Part shown: positions 1 through 8,202 of the stretch, in pieces
How the letters are laid out: every line of letters begins with the position of its first letter
Position numbering within the stretch: position 1 is the first letter of the stretch
Source of the DNA: DATJFH01 sp035495815
Lineage (GTDB): Bacteria; Acidobacteriota; Terriglobia; Bryobacterales; Bryobacteraceae
DNA: 62,473 bases
NCBI GenBank assembly: GCA_035495815.1
Contig: DATJFH010000046.1
Span: 1 to 62,473, forward strand
Reading direction: 5' to 3'
Made by a program: the position numbers and the translations under genes
Notes under the pieces: model-generated
What the model was told of the DNA's origin: nothing
Database searches by the model: none
The model's input: the letters and a program-made list of their open reading frames with translations, nothing else

Positions 1-1257
1 GCCAAGGACGGCTCTATCTACGATCGCTCCCTGATCCATCCCGACCGCAACAATTTCGCGCCTCGCATCGGCATTGCTTACTCCATCAACCGCAGGACCG
101 TAATCCGCTCGGCGTACGGCATCAGCTATATCCAGTTCAACAGGCTGGGCGGCGAAAACGTTCTTTCCTACAACGGTCCGACCATCGTCACGGTGGCGAT
201 CAATCAGACGCCGGGGAACCCGGGTTTCCGTCCGACCCAGGACGGTTATCCGGCCAACCTCGCAGTTCCGGAGAATTACAGCCCGCTGACCTCGCGGGTG
301 ACTTTCATCCCGTCAGACTTCCGCACGCCCTACGTGCAGAGCTGGCACCTGACGATCCAGCGGGAACTGGCGCGCAACCTGCTGCTCGACGTCGCGTACG
401 TGGGCAATCACGGAACCAAGCTCATGGCGCTGGGCGACTGGAACCAGGCTCGGCCCAGCCGAGTGGGCGAGAGCCTTACGGTCGACCAGCGCCGCCCTAT
501 TCAGGGATATTCGTTCATCGAAATCGCGTACAACGGCAACTCGTCGAGCTACAACGCGCTCCAGACCAAGCTCGAAAAACGCTATGCGCGCGGCGTGTAT
601 CTGCTGAATTCGTTCACCTGGTCGAAGTCGATCGACTTCGCTTCGGGGCACCTGGAAACCGGCAACGGCGACACGTCGCGGCTCAACATCCGCGACGTCC
701 GGAACGAGCGCGGCCTTTCGGGATACGACCGGCCGTTCAACAACACCACCACCGTGACCTACCAGGCGCCGAAGGGCCGCGGCGCGGGCGCCTATCTGTG
801 GGGCCGCTGGCGCGCAAGCCTGATCAACTCGATGCATAGCGGCCAGCCCGTGAACCTGACCTACGGTCCGGCGGCCAACAACCAGCTGAGTACGGTTCTC
901 AATTACCGGCCGAACGTGATCGGCGACCCGATGACGCCGTCCGGTCAGCGCGGTCCGAACAACTATCTGAACCGGGCGACGGTCCTGGTCCCGACCGACG
1001 TCACCCACCCTTATGGAAACGCGGGACGCAACACGGCGCGGGCCAGCTCGCTATACCAGGCGGACGTCCGGCTGCAGAAGACGTTCCCGCTGCATTGGGA
1101 GAAATCGCGGCTCGAATTCCAGGCCGAGTGTTTCAACCTTCTGAACAAGACCAATTTCGCAGCCCCCGCATCCTCCCGGTCAGCGGCCAATTTCGGGACG
1201 ATTACCAGCGCCTATCCTGCGCGGATCATCCAGTTCGCTTTAAGGTTCGCGTTCTGA
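1..1257 (+). CDS. TonB-dependent receptor, Oar-like, C-terminal part (5' end outside window)
   Basis: The reading frame is already open at base 1 and ends at the TGA at 1255-1257, so this is the last ~418 residues of a larger outer-membrane protein. The segment matches the second half of acidobacterial Oar-like TonB-dependent receptors: NNFAPRIGIAY, the strand motif PYVQSWHLTIQREL, then LLLDVAYVGNHGTKL and the ending FNLLNKTNF...IQFALRFAF with a C-terminal aromatic residue, as expected for a beta-barrel. The last strand is what the BAM machinery recognises. The substrate cannot be inferred. A GTG at 193 would give a 354-residue product but lies in the middle of the barrel and is not a real start. 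Its neighbour at 1316-2818 is convergent and only 58 bases away, with no clear terminator. Confidence 0.85.
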   Translation, partial: AKDGSIYDRSLIHPDRNNFAPRIGIAYSINRRTVIRSAYGISYIQFNRLGGENVLSYNGPTIVTVAINQTPGNPGFRPTQDGYPANLAVPENYSPLTSRVTFIPSDFRTPYVQSWHLTIQRELARNLLLDVAYVGNHGTKLMALGDWNQARPSRVGESLTVDQRRPIQGYSFIEIAYNGNSSSYNALQTKLEKRYARGVYLLNSFTWSKSIDFASGHLETGNGDTSRLNIRDVRNERGLSGYDRPFNNTTTVTYQAPKGRGAGAYLWGRWRASLINSMHSGQPVNLTYGPAANNQLSTVLNYRPNVIGDPMTPSGQRGPNNYLNRATVLVPTDVTHPYGNAGRNTARASSLYQADVRLQKTFPLHWEKSRLEFQAECFNLLNKTNFAAPASSRSAANFGTITSAYPARIIQFALRFAF

Positions 1258-1315
1258 GCAGCGGTCGAGATGAGGCTCAATGCCAGGCGCTGCGCCACGG
1301 GAGAGCTCACGCGGG

Positions 1316-2818
1316 TCACTGTTTCCGCGCGGGTTTGCGCACCAGTTCCGGCGGAAAATCGGCCGGCTTCGAGCCTTCGGGATTGCGCAGATTCATCTGT
1401 CCGCCGCGGTCCCGGTACAGCGGAATGGTCATCGCGCCGGTCTGCTCCATGATGTCGAACAGCTGCCCGTTCATTTCCTTGATGATGTCCTGGTGCTTCT
1501 GGCTGTAGATCAGGTTGTTGGTCTCGAGGGGATCTTCCTGCAAATCGTACAGCTCGTCGGAATCCCAGATGCCGTAATAGTGAATGTATTTATAACGGGC
1601 GCCGCGCAGGGCGTGCATCGTGGGTGTCTCGGGGAAGTTGCGCTCCCAATAGTATTCGTAGAGCAGACCGTCCCTCCACGGAATGGTCTTGCCCTGGAGC
1701 AGCGGAAGGAAGCTCCGGCCCGGTATGCCGGCCGGGGGCTCCACTCCCGCGGCGGTAAGGAAAGTGGGCATGATGTCGATGTTGGCGACTACTTCCTGCA
1801 TCGCGCGGCCGCCGCCGAACAGCTCCGGACACCGCGCCAGCATCGGCACGCGCATCGATTCCTCGTAGGCGGTTCTCTTGTCGATCAGGCCGTGCTCGCC
1901 GAAGGCGAAACCGTTGTCTCCCATGTAGACGATGAGCGTGGAATCGAGCTGGCCACGCTTGCGCAGCGCGTCCAGCATACGGCCGACCGAATCGTCTACC
2001 GCGCATAATGTCTCGGCGTAGCGTTTGTAAATCTCGCCGACCTGCGTCGTGTTGTGATAAGCGAAATCCACGCCGTGCCAGCTGTTCCGCTGGTTCTTGA
2101 CCCACATGGGACGGTGGCGCGCCATTTCGCCGGTCTCGGCCATGGTGGGCGGAGGAACGAACTCGGCTTTTTCGTATTTGTTCTTGTGGCGCTCGGCGGG
2201 CAGGCAGTCGGCGTGGACGGCTTTGTGCGACAGGTACAGGAACCAGGGCTGATCCTTGGGGCGCCGGTTGAGCCAGGAGAGCGCATAATCGGTCAGCTCG
2301 TCGGTGATGTAGCCCTTCTGAGCCACGCGCTTGCCGTCCACATTGAGTCCGTTGGCGCTGGGCAGGTACGAGCCCTGGCCCCGAAAGCTTACCCAATGAT
2401 CGAAGCCCGGCTGCGGCTCGTCTCCGCCGTTGCCCATGTGCCATTTACCGAAGAACGAGGTGGCATAGCCGGCTTTCTGCAACAATTGCGGAAAAAAAGT
2501 AGTGCCCGGGGGGATGGCCGTATTGTTGTCGACGATCTTGTGCTGGTGCGCGTACTTCCCGGTAAGGATCGACGCGCGGCTGGGCGAGCAGAGCGCGGTG
2601 GTGACGAAGGCGTTCTTGCAGTGCACGCCGTCACGCGCCAGGGAATCGAGATGGGGAGTCTCGAGGAACTTCTGACCCTTGAGAAAGCCCATTGCGTCGT
2701 AGCGATGGTCGTCAGAAAGGATGAAAAGAATATTGCGCCGCCCGGCGGATTGGCCGTCAACCTGTCCGGCGGCCAGCGCCGCGCCGAGGGTTCCGAGGAT
2801 TGCCTCTCGTCTGTTCAT
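1316..2818 (-). CDS. Type I sulfatase (arylsulfatase family), Tat-type leader
   Basis: 500 residues from the chosen ATG at 2818. An upstream in-frame ATG at 2857 would add 13 residues, but the protein from 2818 starts with MNRREAILGTLG, a twin-arginine-like leader. The alkaline phosphatase/sulfatase fold is clear: NILFILSDDHR supplies the metal-binding Asp pair (about 36-37), and CSPSR (Cys77) is the C-x-P-S-R sulfatase signature whose Cys is converted to formylglycine by a maturase. YMGDNGFAFGEHG and the KRTAYEESMRVPML stretch are typical of choline-sulfatase/iduronate-sulfatase-like members. Probable role: hydrolysis of sulfate esters, perhaps on polysaccharides, outside the cytoplasm. It is the last gene of the leftward run that starts with the sigma factor at 7986. 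No dedicated maturase gene lies next to it. Confidence 0.9.
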   Translation of the reverse strand: MNRREAILGTLGAALAAGQVDGQSAGRRNILFILSDDHRYDAMGFLKGQKFLETPHLDSLARDGVHCKNAFVTTALCSPSRASILTGKYAHQHKIVDNNTAIPPGTTFFPQLLQKAGYATSFFGKWHMGNGGDEPQPGFDHWVSFRGQGSYLPSANGLNVDGKRVAQKGYITDELTDYALSWLNRRPKDQPWFLYLSHKAVHADCLPAERHKNKYEKAEFVPPPTMAETGEMARHRPMWVKNQRNSWHGVDFAYHNTTQVGEIYKRYAETLCAVDDSVGRMLDALRKRGQLDSTLIVYMGDNGFAFGEHGLIDKRTAYEESMRVPMLARCPELFGGGRAMQEVVANIDIMPTFLTAAGVEPPAGIPGRSFLPLLQGKTIPWRDGLLYEYYWERNFPETPTMHALRGARYKYIHYYGIWDSDELYDLQEDPLETNNLIYSQKHQDIIKEMNGQLFDIMEQTGAMTIPLYRDRGGQMNLRNPEGSKPADFPPELVRKPARKQ

Positions 2819-2857
2819 GGTCACCGACCATGATACGCCGGCACGAGATCCGGACAT

Positions 2858-4291
2858 CTACACAAGCCGGATCATGCCGACATTCACGCTAAAGACACGG
2901 TCGTCGGTGGGGATCTCCCAAACGGGCGAGGCCGTGATCTCAATCCTGTATTCATCCGCTTGCGGCAGGTCCGCTTCGAATACGAACAGCCCCGCGCGCT
3001 CGAACACCATTCTCCGCACTTCAATGCCGTTCGCAGCGACGCCGATCTTCACCGGCTCGCCTTGCGCGAACGAGTTCTCGTGAATGTGGCCCCGAATGCG
3101 CACACGCTGGAGACCCGGCTTCACCGGACGCAGCCGGGCGGAAGCGCTCGCTCCCATCCAGCGGTATTTTCCGCCGAACACGCCCTCCAGGTCGTACCAT
3201 CCGTTGAGCAGCTTCTGTTCGTGGCCGGGCACGCAGAAATCGATGACGTCGTCACGGTCGCCTGGGTAGAGCTCCGCGCGGTCGTCAGACCGCAGCAGGT
3301 TGTAGACGCCGCCTTCGTTGGCCGCCTCGTACCGGCAGGACGCGCAGCGCAGCGTATCGCTGCTGTCCCGGCTGAGGCTGCTTCCGCAGTCGGGACACCG
3401 GAGCAGCAGCTCGAACCGCTCCATGGAGGCCAGCGGCGGCGCCTCCCCGGCCTTGCGGCAGACCGTCGCCAGCGTCCCGCCCAGAAGCCGGGCTGCCCGC
3501 CATACCGAACGCTTCGGGTCCAGCCGGATCGCCAGCTTCTTCACCACCCGCTCGCCCCAGCCCCGCTCCGGTACGAACAGCTCATACTCCTGGCTTACAA
3601 AATGTTTCGAAATCAACTGATGCCAGTCGCTCAAGTACATGCTGTGGTTCTGCCGGATGCCGAAGCTTTCCTCCTGATGGGCGCCGATCACGTCTTTGGC
3701 CAGATAGCCGAGCAGTCCCCAATCGTAGAGCTTTCGCTCCCAGGGCTTCATCAGGTTGTAGTAGGGCGTGCGATACAGGCGCAGCGAGAGCAGCCGCAGC
3801 AGCGGCTCTTCCGCGAACACGAAAATACCGCCCGGCGCCAGCACCCGCTTCACTTCCAGAAACACCTGCTCGATTTTCATGAACTGGCTGAGCATCTGAA
3901 ACGCAGCCACCATGCGCAGGCTGCCGTCCTTGAACGGCAGATTCAACGCGTCGCCTGCGAGTCGCACCGGGGCGCGCGAGAGCCCCCACCGGTCCATGAG
4001 GGTGACACCGTATCGCAGCGCGTCCGAGGAGATATCGAGCGCGAATCCGTCCGCGCCGAACTCATTCTCCAGCATGTAGCTGGTGTGGCCCGCATTGGCT
4101 CCGATCTCGAGGAAAGGCGACATCGGGCCGATGAATTCGAGGTGATTGCGGATCACCGCACCCCGGCGGATGTTCTCCTGGGCATAGACTTCGGCCGCGC
4201 GGTCCGGCTCGCCCAGGGAGGCGAAATTGTGGAACTCGACTTCCGCGCGCTTGACCGAAAAGGACTGCGCGTCTTGGGAGGAACCCGGCAT
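2858..4291 (-). CDS. SAM-dependent methyltransferase with internal zinc ribbon
   Basis: 477 residues. The N-terminal half is a class I methyltransferase: FLEIGANAGHTSYML is the SAM-binding motif I, followed by an acidic residue in FALDIS, and VFAEEPLLRLLSLRLY lies after the core strands. A zinc-ribbon-like stretch follows at about 294-318 (CPDCGSSL ... CASCRYE), as in Trm112-like or DUF-type methyltransferase accessory domains, then KYRWMGASASARL and a beta-rich C-terminal region of about 120 residues that I do not recognise. The substrate is unknown; the order methyltransferase, ribbon, beta domain recalls enzymes of surface polysaccharide or lipid modification. It sits 39 bases upstream of the sulfatase and 17 bases downstream of the amidohydrolase, so it is probably co-transcribed. 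Confidence 0.75.
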   Translation of the reverse strand: MPGSSQDAQSFSVKRAEVEFHNFASLGEPDRAAEVYAQENIRRGAVIRNHLEFIGPMSPFLEIGANAGHTSYMLENEFGADGFALDISSDALRYGVTLMDRWGLSRAPVRLAGDALNLPFKDGSLRMVAAFQMLSQFMKIEQVFLEVKRVLAPGGIFVFAEEPLLRLLSLRLYRTPYYNLMKPWERKLYDWGLLGYLAKDVIGAHQEESFGIRQNHSMYLSDWHQLISKHFVSQEYELFVPERGWGERVVKKLAIRLDPKRSVWRAARLLGGTLATVCRKAGEAPPLASMERFELLLRCPDCGSSLSRDSSDTLRCASCRYEAANEGGVYNLLRSDDRAELYPGDRDDVIDFCVPGHEQKLLNGWYDLEGVFGGKYRWMGASASARLRPVKPGLQRVRIRGHIHENSFAQGEPVKIGVAANGIEVRRMVFERAGLFVFEADLPQADEYRIEITASPVWEIPTDDRVFSVNVGMIRLV

Positions 4292-4308
4292 GAATCCTTA
4301 TGATAAGG

Positions 4309-5640
4309 CTACTTGACCTTGAGGCCAGAGCGGTCGATCCACTCGCCGTTGAGCATCAGCTGGTCGATTTTGCGGAAGTTGCGCACATCTTCGAGCGGAT
4401 TGGCGTTGAGCAGCAACAGGTCGGCTCGCTTGCCTGCTTCGATCGTGCCCAGTTCATCGAGCTTCCGAAGCGCCAGCGCGCCGTTCCTCGTAGCGGCGGT
4501 AATGATCTCGACGGGGGAGAAGCCGGCCTGGGCGAGCAGTTCCATCTCGCGATGCGTCATGGCTCCCGGGAAGTCGTTTGCCGACCCGCCGTCGGAGCCC
4601 ACCCCGATGGGGACGCCGGCCGCCAGCATTCGCTTCGTGTTGCGCATGGCGCGGTCGAACTCTTCCCGGCTGCGGGCGTCGCCCTGCTTTCCCCTGGTCG
4701 CGTCCTTTACCGCCTGGAGGGCGGCGGCGTCGATCGTATGGATCACGTCCGGATCCGCCAGACGCTCGGGATGTTCGGCGTACAGCCAAGCCAGCTCCTG
4801 ACGGACCAGCGTCGGGGTGAAGGGCAGCTTGAGAGAGCGGACTTTAGCGAGGAATGCCGGACTGAGATCCTCCGTATCGCGGACCATGTGCAGGAATCCC
4901 GCGGCGCCGGCGTCGACGAGGTGCTCGGTATCCGCCAGCGAGTAAATATGGACCGTCACCGGGATATTGTATTTGCGGGCTTCCTCCAGAATGGCGTCCA
5001 CCACTTCCGTTTTTACTTTGGGCTGCCGGCCGCGGACTTCGTCCATCCAGATCTTGATGCAGTCCACCTGCTGGGCGGCCAGCTCGGCGACCTGCTTGCG
5101 CGCATCGTCCGGATCATCGGTCTGGCGCGCGATGTCGCCGATCTCCTGCGACGGGTGGCCGCGCACGGCCGTAAAGCCGCGCCCCGCCGTGAACAGGCGG
5201 GCGGTGAGCAGTGCGCCATCGCGCTCGGCCTTTCTTACCGCGAAGCCGGCGTCGCGTTCCGTCCCGACGCTGCGGACGGTGGTCACCCCATAGTAGAGGT
5301 AGGCGTTGAGATTCTGCTCCACGCGCTCGCGAGTGTACTCCGAAGCTATGAATTTCGGACCGCCGCGCGTGCCCAGGTGAACGTGCAGATCGATCAAACC
5401 GGGCGTGAGAAACTTGCCCGAGCCGTTGATCTTGTCCGATCCCGCTGGAATGGGAACGTTGGCGCGGAGCCCGGCGGCCCGGATACGGTTGCCCGAAACC
5501 ACCACCACCGAATCGGTAATCGGGGGGCCGCCGTTGCCGTCGATGAGGACGGCCCCGATGATCGCTTTGACTTTGGTCTCTTCGTTAAGCTTGCAGCCGC
5601 AGAACGCAGCGAGGAGGCAGCAGGAGAGAAGAAGCCGCAT
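4309..5640 (-). CDS. Metal-dependent amidohydrolase (imidazolonepropionase-like), exported
   Basis: 443 residues. The N-terminus MRLLLSCCLLAAFCGC is a short hydrophobic leader rich in Cys, so the protein may be a lipoprotein, although the lipobox is imperfect. Motifs of the amidohydrolase superfamily are in order: TPGLIDLHVHLG (metal-binding H-x-H), a candidate bridging Lys in VDCIKIWMDE, PVTVHIYS and AAGFLHM (His ligands on strands 5 and 6), and IGVGSDGG with the catalytic Asp. The end, LGTIEAGKRADLLLLNANP, is the usual C-terminal beta-sandwich signature. Members act as prolidases, imidazolonepropionases or peptidase-like hydrolases; the substrate is not predictable here. It abuts the gene at 5642 and belongs to the same leftward unit. 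Confidence 0.85.
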   Translation of the reverse strand: MRLLLSCCLLAAFCGCKLNEETKVKAIIGAVLIDGNGGPPITDSVVVVSGNRIRAAGLRANVPIPAGSDKINGSGKFLTPGLIDLHVHLGTRGGPKFIASEYTRERVEQNLNAYLYYGVTTVRSVGTERDAGFAVRKAERDGALLTARLFTAGRGFTAVRGHPSQEIGDIARQTDDPDDARKQVAELAAQQVDCIKIWMDEVRGRQPKVKTEVVDAILEEARKYNIPVTVHIYSLADTEHLVDAGAAGFLHMVRDTEDLSPAFLAKVRSLKLPFTPTLVRQELAWLYAEHPERLADPDVIHTIDAAALQAVKDATRGKQGDARSREEFDRAMRNTKRMLAAGVPIGVGSDGGSANDFPGAMTHREMELLAQAGFSPVEIITAATRNGALALRKLDELGTIEAGKRADLLLLNANPLEDVRNFRKIDQLMLNGEWIDRSGLKVK

Positions 5641-5641
5641 C

Positions 5642-6820
5642 CTAATACTTCTTCAACTCGTCCATCAACGCTTTCAACCCTTTGGTACGGTAGAGGTCGG
5701 TCAGCCGCTGCTCTTCGGGAGACGGCGCCAGCACGCGCAGAAGCTGCGTGTTCTCGAGGGATGCGCGGTCCGGAACCCAGATCTGCCCGTTCGTGTATTC
5801 CACCTGGCTCACGAAGCCCGTCATGCCTTCGATGGCCACCGGCGCCGAGCCCTTGGAGAATCGCAACGCGGTGTCCTGCAGGGCACGCGCCGTCTGGCCG
5901 GGGTGCAGGTTCAGCTCACCCCCGGAGGCGGGCACGGAAGCAGCCCAGAATTCCTTGCCCTGGCTGTCTTTCACGATCCAGCCGATTTCGAAGTACTTGA
6001 CAGGCTTCGACGAACGGTTGCGCACTTCGATACGGGGAGACCGGGCCTCATTGCCGGCGATCCGAACCGAGCCGTCGAGGGGCTGTACGGGCGAATCTGG
6101 AAATTGCAGGAAGGCGAACTGCGCCACATGCTCGGACCCGCCGGCCACGGCCGAGGAAACCGACCGGCCGCCGCGCGAAACCTGCACGTCGAGGCGCGGA
6201 CGGGCCGCCTGGCGGCTCAGGCTGTCGAGCGCCATGCGCCGCAGTCCTTCCGGCCCGTAGGTGGCCAGAACCGATTTGAAGTGCTTGCGGTCCCGCTCCG
6301 CTTCCGTCTCCCATACCATCATGGAGCGGCGCGAATCGAGCAGGTTCGGTCCGTAAAAGGAGTAATCGTTGAACAGGATGCCGTCGAGCCGTACCTGCAC
6401 GAGCGGACCACCCTGGCTCTGCAGAGGTCGCAGCAGCCGGATGTTAATGGGCAGCGGGAAGACGTCGCCGGCCGCGACATCGAGGCACGGCACCGCCACC
6501 GACCCCTTTCCGCCGGGCGTGACTTCCTGGGCCGAGACGACCATGGTCAAGCCTCGAACCCGGTGCGAGCTGTTGTTGCGAAGCTTCAGCGACATGTGCA
6601 GATCGAGCACCATGGCGCCGCCGCGCGCCGAGGCTCTCGATTCGCCCACGTCGGCCGAGACCAGCGTGACCGGAGAATCCGGCGGCAGGTTGATGGCGAT
6701 CGAGCTGTGCGGGTCGAGCGGTGTCTCCTGCGCCATGCCCAAGGCGCCCGAAAACAGAAGCGCCGCCAACGCCAGCCGGATTCCGCCGGCTGCGATTTCG
6801 CGATTGGGTAACATGGCCAT
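5642..6820 (-). CDS. Secreted hypothetical protein of an ECF sigma operon
   Basis: 392 residues with a cleavable-looking signal peptide (IRLALAALLFSGALGMAQ). The start at 6820 directly abuts the stop of the anti-sigma gene; an ATG two codons later (6814) is equally possible. The mature protein looks beta-rich: VTLVSADVGESRASARGGA and LHMSLKLRNNSSHRVRGL, and later RIEVRNRSSKPVKYFEIGW, resemble immunoglobulin-like folds in which statements about 'comparative' structure cannot go further by eye. The C-terminus, LYRTKGLKALMDELKKY, looks helical. I do not recognise a family. Tight linkage to a sigma/anti-sigma pair suggests an envelope-stress or regulated secreted product. Confidence 0.7.
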   Translation of the reverse strand: MAMLPNREIAAGGIRLALAALLFSGALGMAQETPLDPHSSIAINLPPDSPVTLVSADVGESRASARGGAMVLDLHMSLKLRNNSSHRVRGLTMVVSAQEVTPGGKGSVAVPCLDVAAGDVFPLPINIRLLRPLQSQGGPLVQVRLDGILFNDYSFYGPNLLDSRRSMMVWETEAERDRKHFKSVLATYGPEGLRRMALDSLSRQAARPRLDVQVSRGGRSVSSAVAGGSEHVAQFAFLQFPDSPVQPLDGSVRIAGNEARSPRIEVRNRSSKPVKYFEIGWIVKDSQGKEFWAASVPASGGELNLHPGQTARALQDTALRFSKGSAPVAIEGMTGFVSQVEYTNGQIWVPDRASLENTQLLRVLAPSPEEQRLTDLYRTKGLKALMDELKKY

Positions 6821-7414
6821 CTACTCCACGTTCACGTTTACCACGGTGACGTACCCCGTGCTGGTGTCGACATAGCGTGCGCCCATCGCGCCGCTGGCGT
6901 CGGCCGAATAGTTCACGTCGCGGAACGCTCCGTACCGCAGCCCCAGCCCGCGGCCGCCTTCGGTGACCTGGATTCCGTCACCGCTCACTCCTACTACAGC
7001 TCCGCTCGACTCCAGCGCGGCCGCCGCGCTTCGCACAGCCTTAGACGCCGGACGCTGCAGCCACACACCGGCCACAACCACTGCTATAAGCCCGGCGTAG
7101 GCGAGCAGTGTCTGCCAGCCGGCAAATGCCGCCTGGCCCGGACGGCGATCCGAATCGGGCGGGCCGCCCACGCACTCTCCGGCGGCCAGGCCAAGCCTGA
7201 TGTTGGCGTTCATTTCGGAGGCCAACCGGTTCCAGTCGAGATTCGCGGGCAGTTCACCCAACGAGGAAACTTCCGAGCGCAGCGAACGGTAGCTGTTCAC
7301 CGCCGCCCGGCATCCGTCACATCCATTGACGTGATTGCGCACCCGCCAACCGGCGACCCTTCCAAGGTCGCCGCCCGCGAACAACGCCAGGACTGACTCC
7401 GCAGGATGTTTCAT
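6821..7414 (-). CDS. Anti-sigma factor, zinc-binding, single membrane span
   Basis: 197 residues from the ATG at 7414, which overlaps the sigma factor stop by one base (TGATG), a classic coupled arrangement. The longer frame from 7495 would lie inside the sigma gene. The N-terminal domain has the zinc-anti-sigma motif H-x3-C-x2-C (His28, Cys32, Cys35 in RNHVNGCDGC), expected to bind the sigma factor of the preceding gene. A single transmembrane helix lies at about 102-119 (LLAYAGLIAVVVAGVWL). The outside portion (about 78 residues) ends in strands with YGAFRDVNYSADASG and STGYVTVVNVNVE, a short beta domain I cannot assign that may be the sensing or cleavage part. Confidence 0.85.
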   Translation of the reverse strand: MKHPAESVLALFAGGDLGRVAGWRVRNHVNGCDGCRAAVNSYRSLRSEVSSLGELPANLDWNRLASEMNANIRLGLAAGECVGGPPDSDRRPGQAAFAGWQTLLAYAGLIAVVVAGVWLQRPASKAVRSAAAALESSGAVVGVSGDGIQVTEGGRGLGLRYGAFRDVNYSADASGAMGARYVDTSTGYVTVVNVNVE

Positions 7415-7986
7415 CAGCGATGTCTCCGCTCCATATAGCGCCGGAATTTGGTTCTCGCATTGGCAATATGGGAACGTACCGTCGCTTTGGAGCAATCCAG
7501 TCTCTGGGCCACTTCCTCGGCAGGTAAGCCCTCGACGTCGCGGAGGAGAAGAGCGGCCCGTTCTCTGGGGCTCAAGAGGCGCAATCCGTCGGCCAGGTAC
7601 TCTTGATGCTCCGCGCGCAGAACCTGCTGCTCGGGACTCTCGCCGTGATTTTCCATTCCGGGCTCGAGCTCGCAGTGCGTGACCCGGCCGTGGCGCCGCA
7701 GAAAATCGAGGGCTGTGTTGGTAGCGATCCGTGACAGCCAGTGGGCGGCCTTCAAATCGTCCCGGAGCTGATCCTGCCGCTGCAGCGCCTTAATGAAGGT
7801 TTCCTGGGTCAGATCCTGGGCGTCGGCGGTGTTTCCGACGATGCGGTAGATCTGCGCGAAAATCCTGCGGAGGTTTTCCGCGACGAAGCGATTCTGCCGT
7901 TCCTGGGCCTCGGCCGCGTCAGACTGGACCGTTTCGCCCACCGGATCGATCACCTCCGCCACCCCGGACGCATTTGCCGTGCGCAT
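7414..7986 (-). CDS. ECF RNA polymerase sigma factor (anti-sigma controlled)
   Basis: 190 residues. Region 2 carries the canonical acidic motif DAQDLTQETFIKAL (55-68) for core polymerase binding, followed by AAHWLSRIATNTALDFLRR (region 2.4, -10 recognition). Region 4 has the helix-turn-helix LPAEEVAQRLDCSKATVRS for -35 recognition. An AAAGGT ribosome binding site precedes the ATG. It is the first gene of a leftward run sigma, anti-sigma, secreted protein, amidohydrolase, methyltransferase, sulfatase; it probably directs at least part of this run and its own promoter. The acidic region 2.2 and the zinc anti-sigma partner make it a classical ECF, unlike the second sigma factor of the window at 42902-43453. 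Confidence 0.93.
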   Translation of the reverse strand: MRTANASGVAEVIDPVGETVQSDAAEAQERQNRFVAENLRRIFAQIYRIVGNTADAQDLTQETFIKALQRQDQLRDDLKAAHWLSRIATNTALDFLRRHGRVTHCELEPGMENHGESPEQQVLRAEHQEYLADGLRLLSPRERAALLLRDVEGLPAEEVAQRLDCSKATVRSHIANARTKFRRYMERRHR

Positions 7987-8202
7987 ACCTTTACATAGTG
8001 ATGACGCACGGAACCGAAAAACGTGGAAACTACTTTTTCCCTCGGCATCGCCTATTCACAGCTTATCTTCCAACAGGTTAGCAGATCGGAAGACGCTTCC
8101 GAGAACCCTGGTCCGGGTCAGGGTCGTTTGGTGTCGACCACCAGGCAGCCGGTGGGCTGGACGTCAGGGGCGGAGAGCCATTATTGCGGCGCGTTCAGCT
8201 GC

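Noticed and set aside
4300..6000. Long plus-strand open frame antisense to the amidohydrolase and secreted protein genes
   Set aside because: It lacks family motifs and overlaps two genes with clear motifs; high GC leaves antisense frames open.
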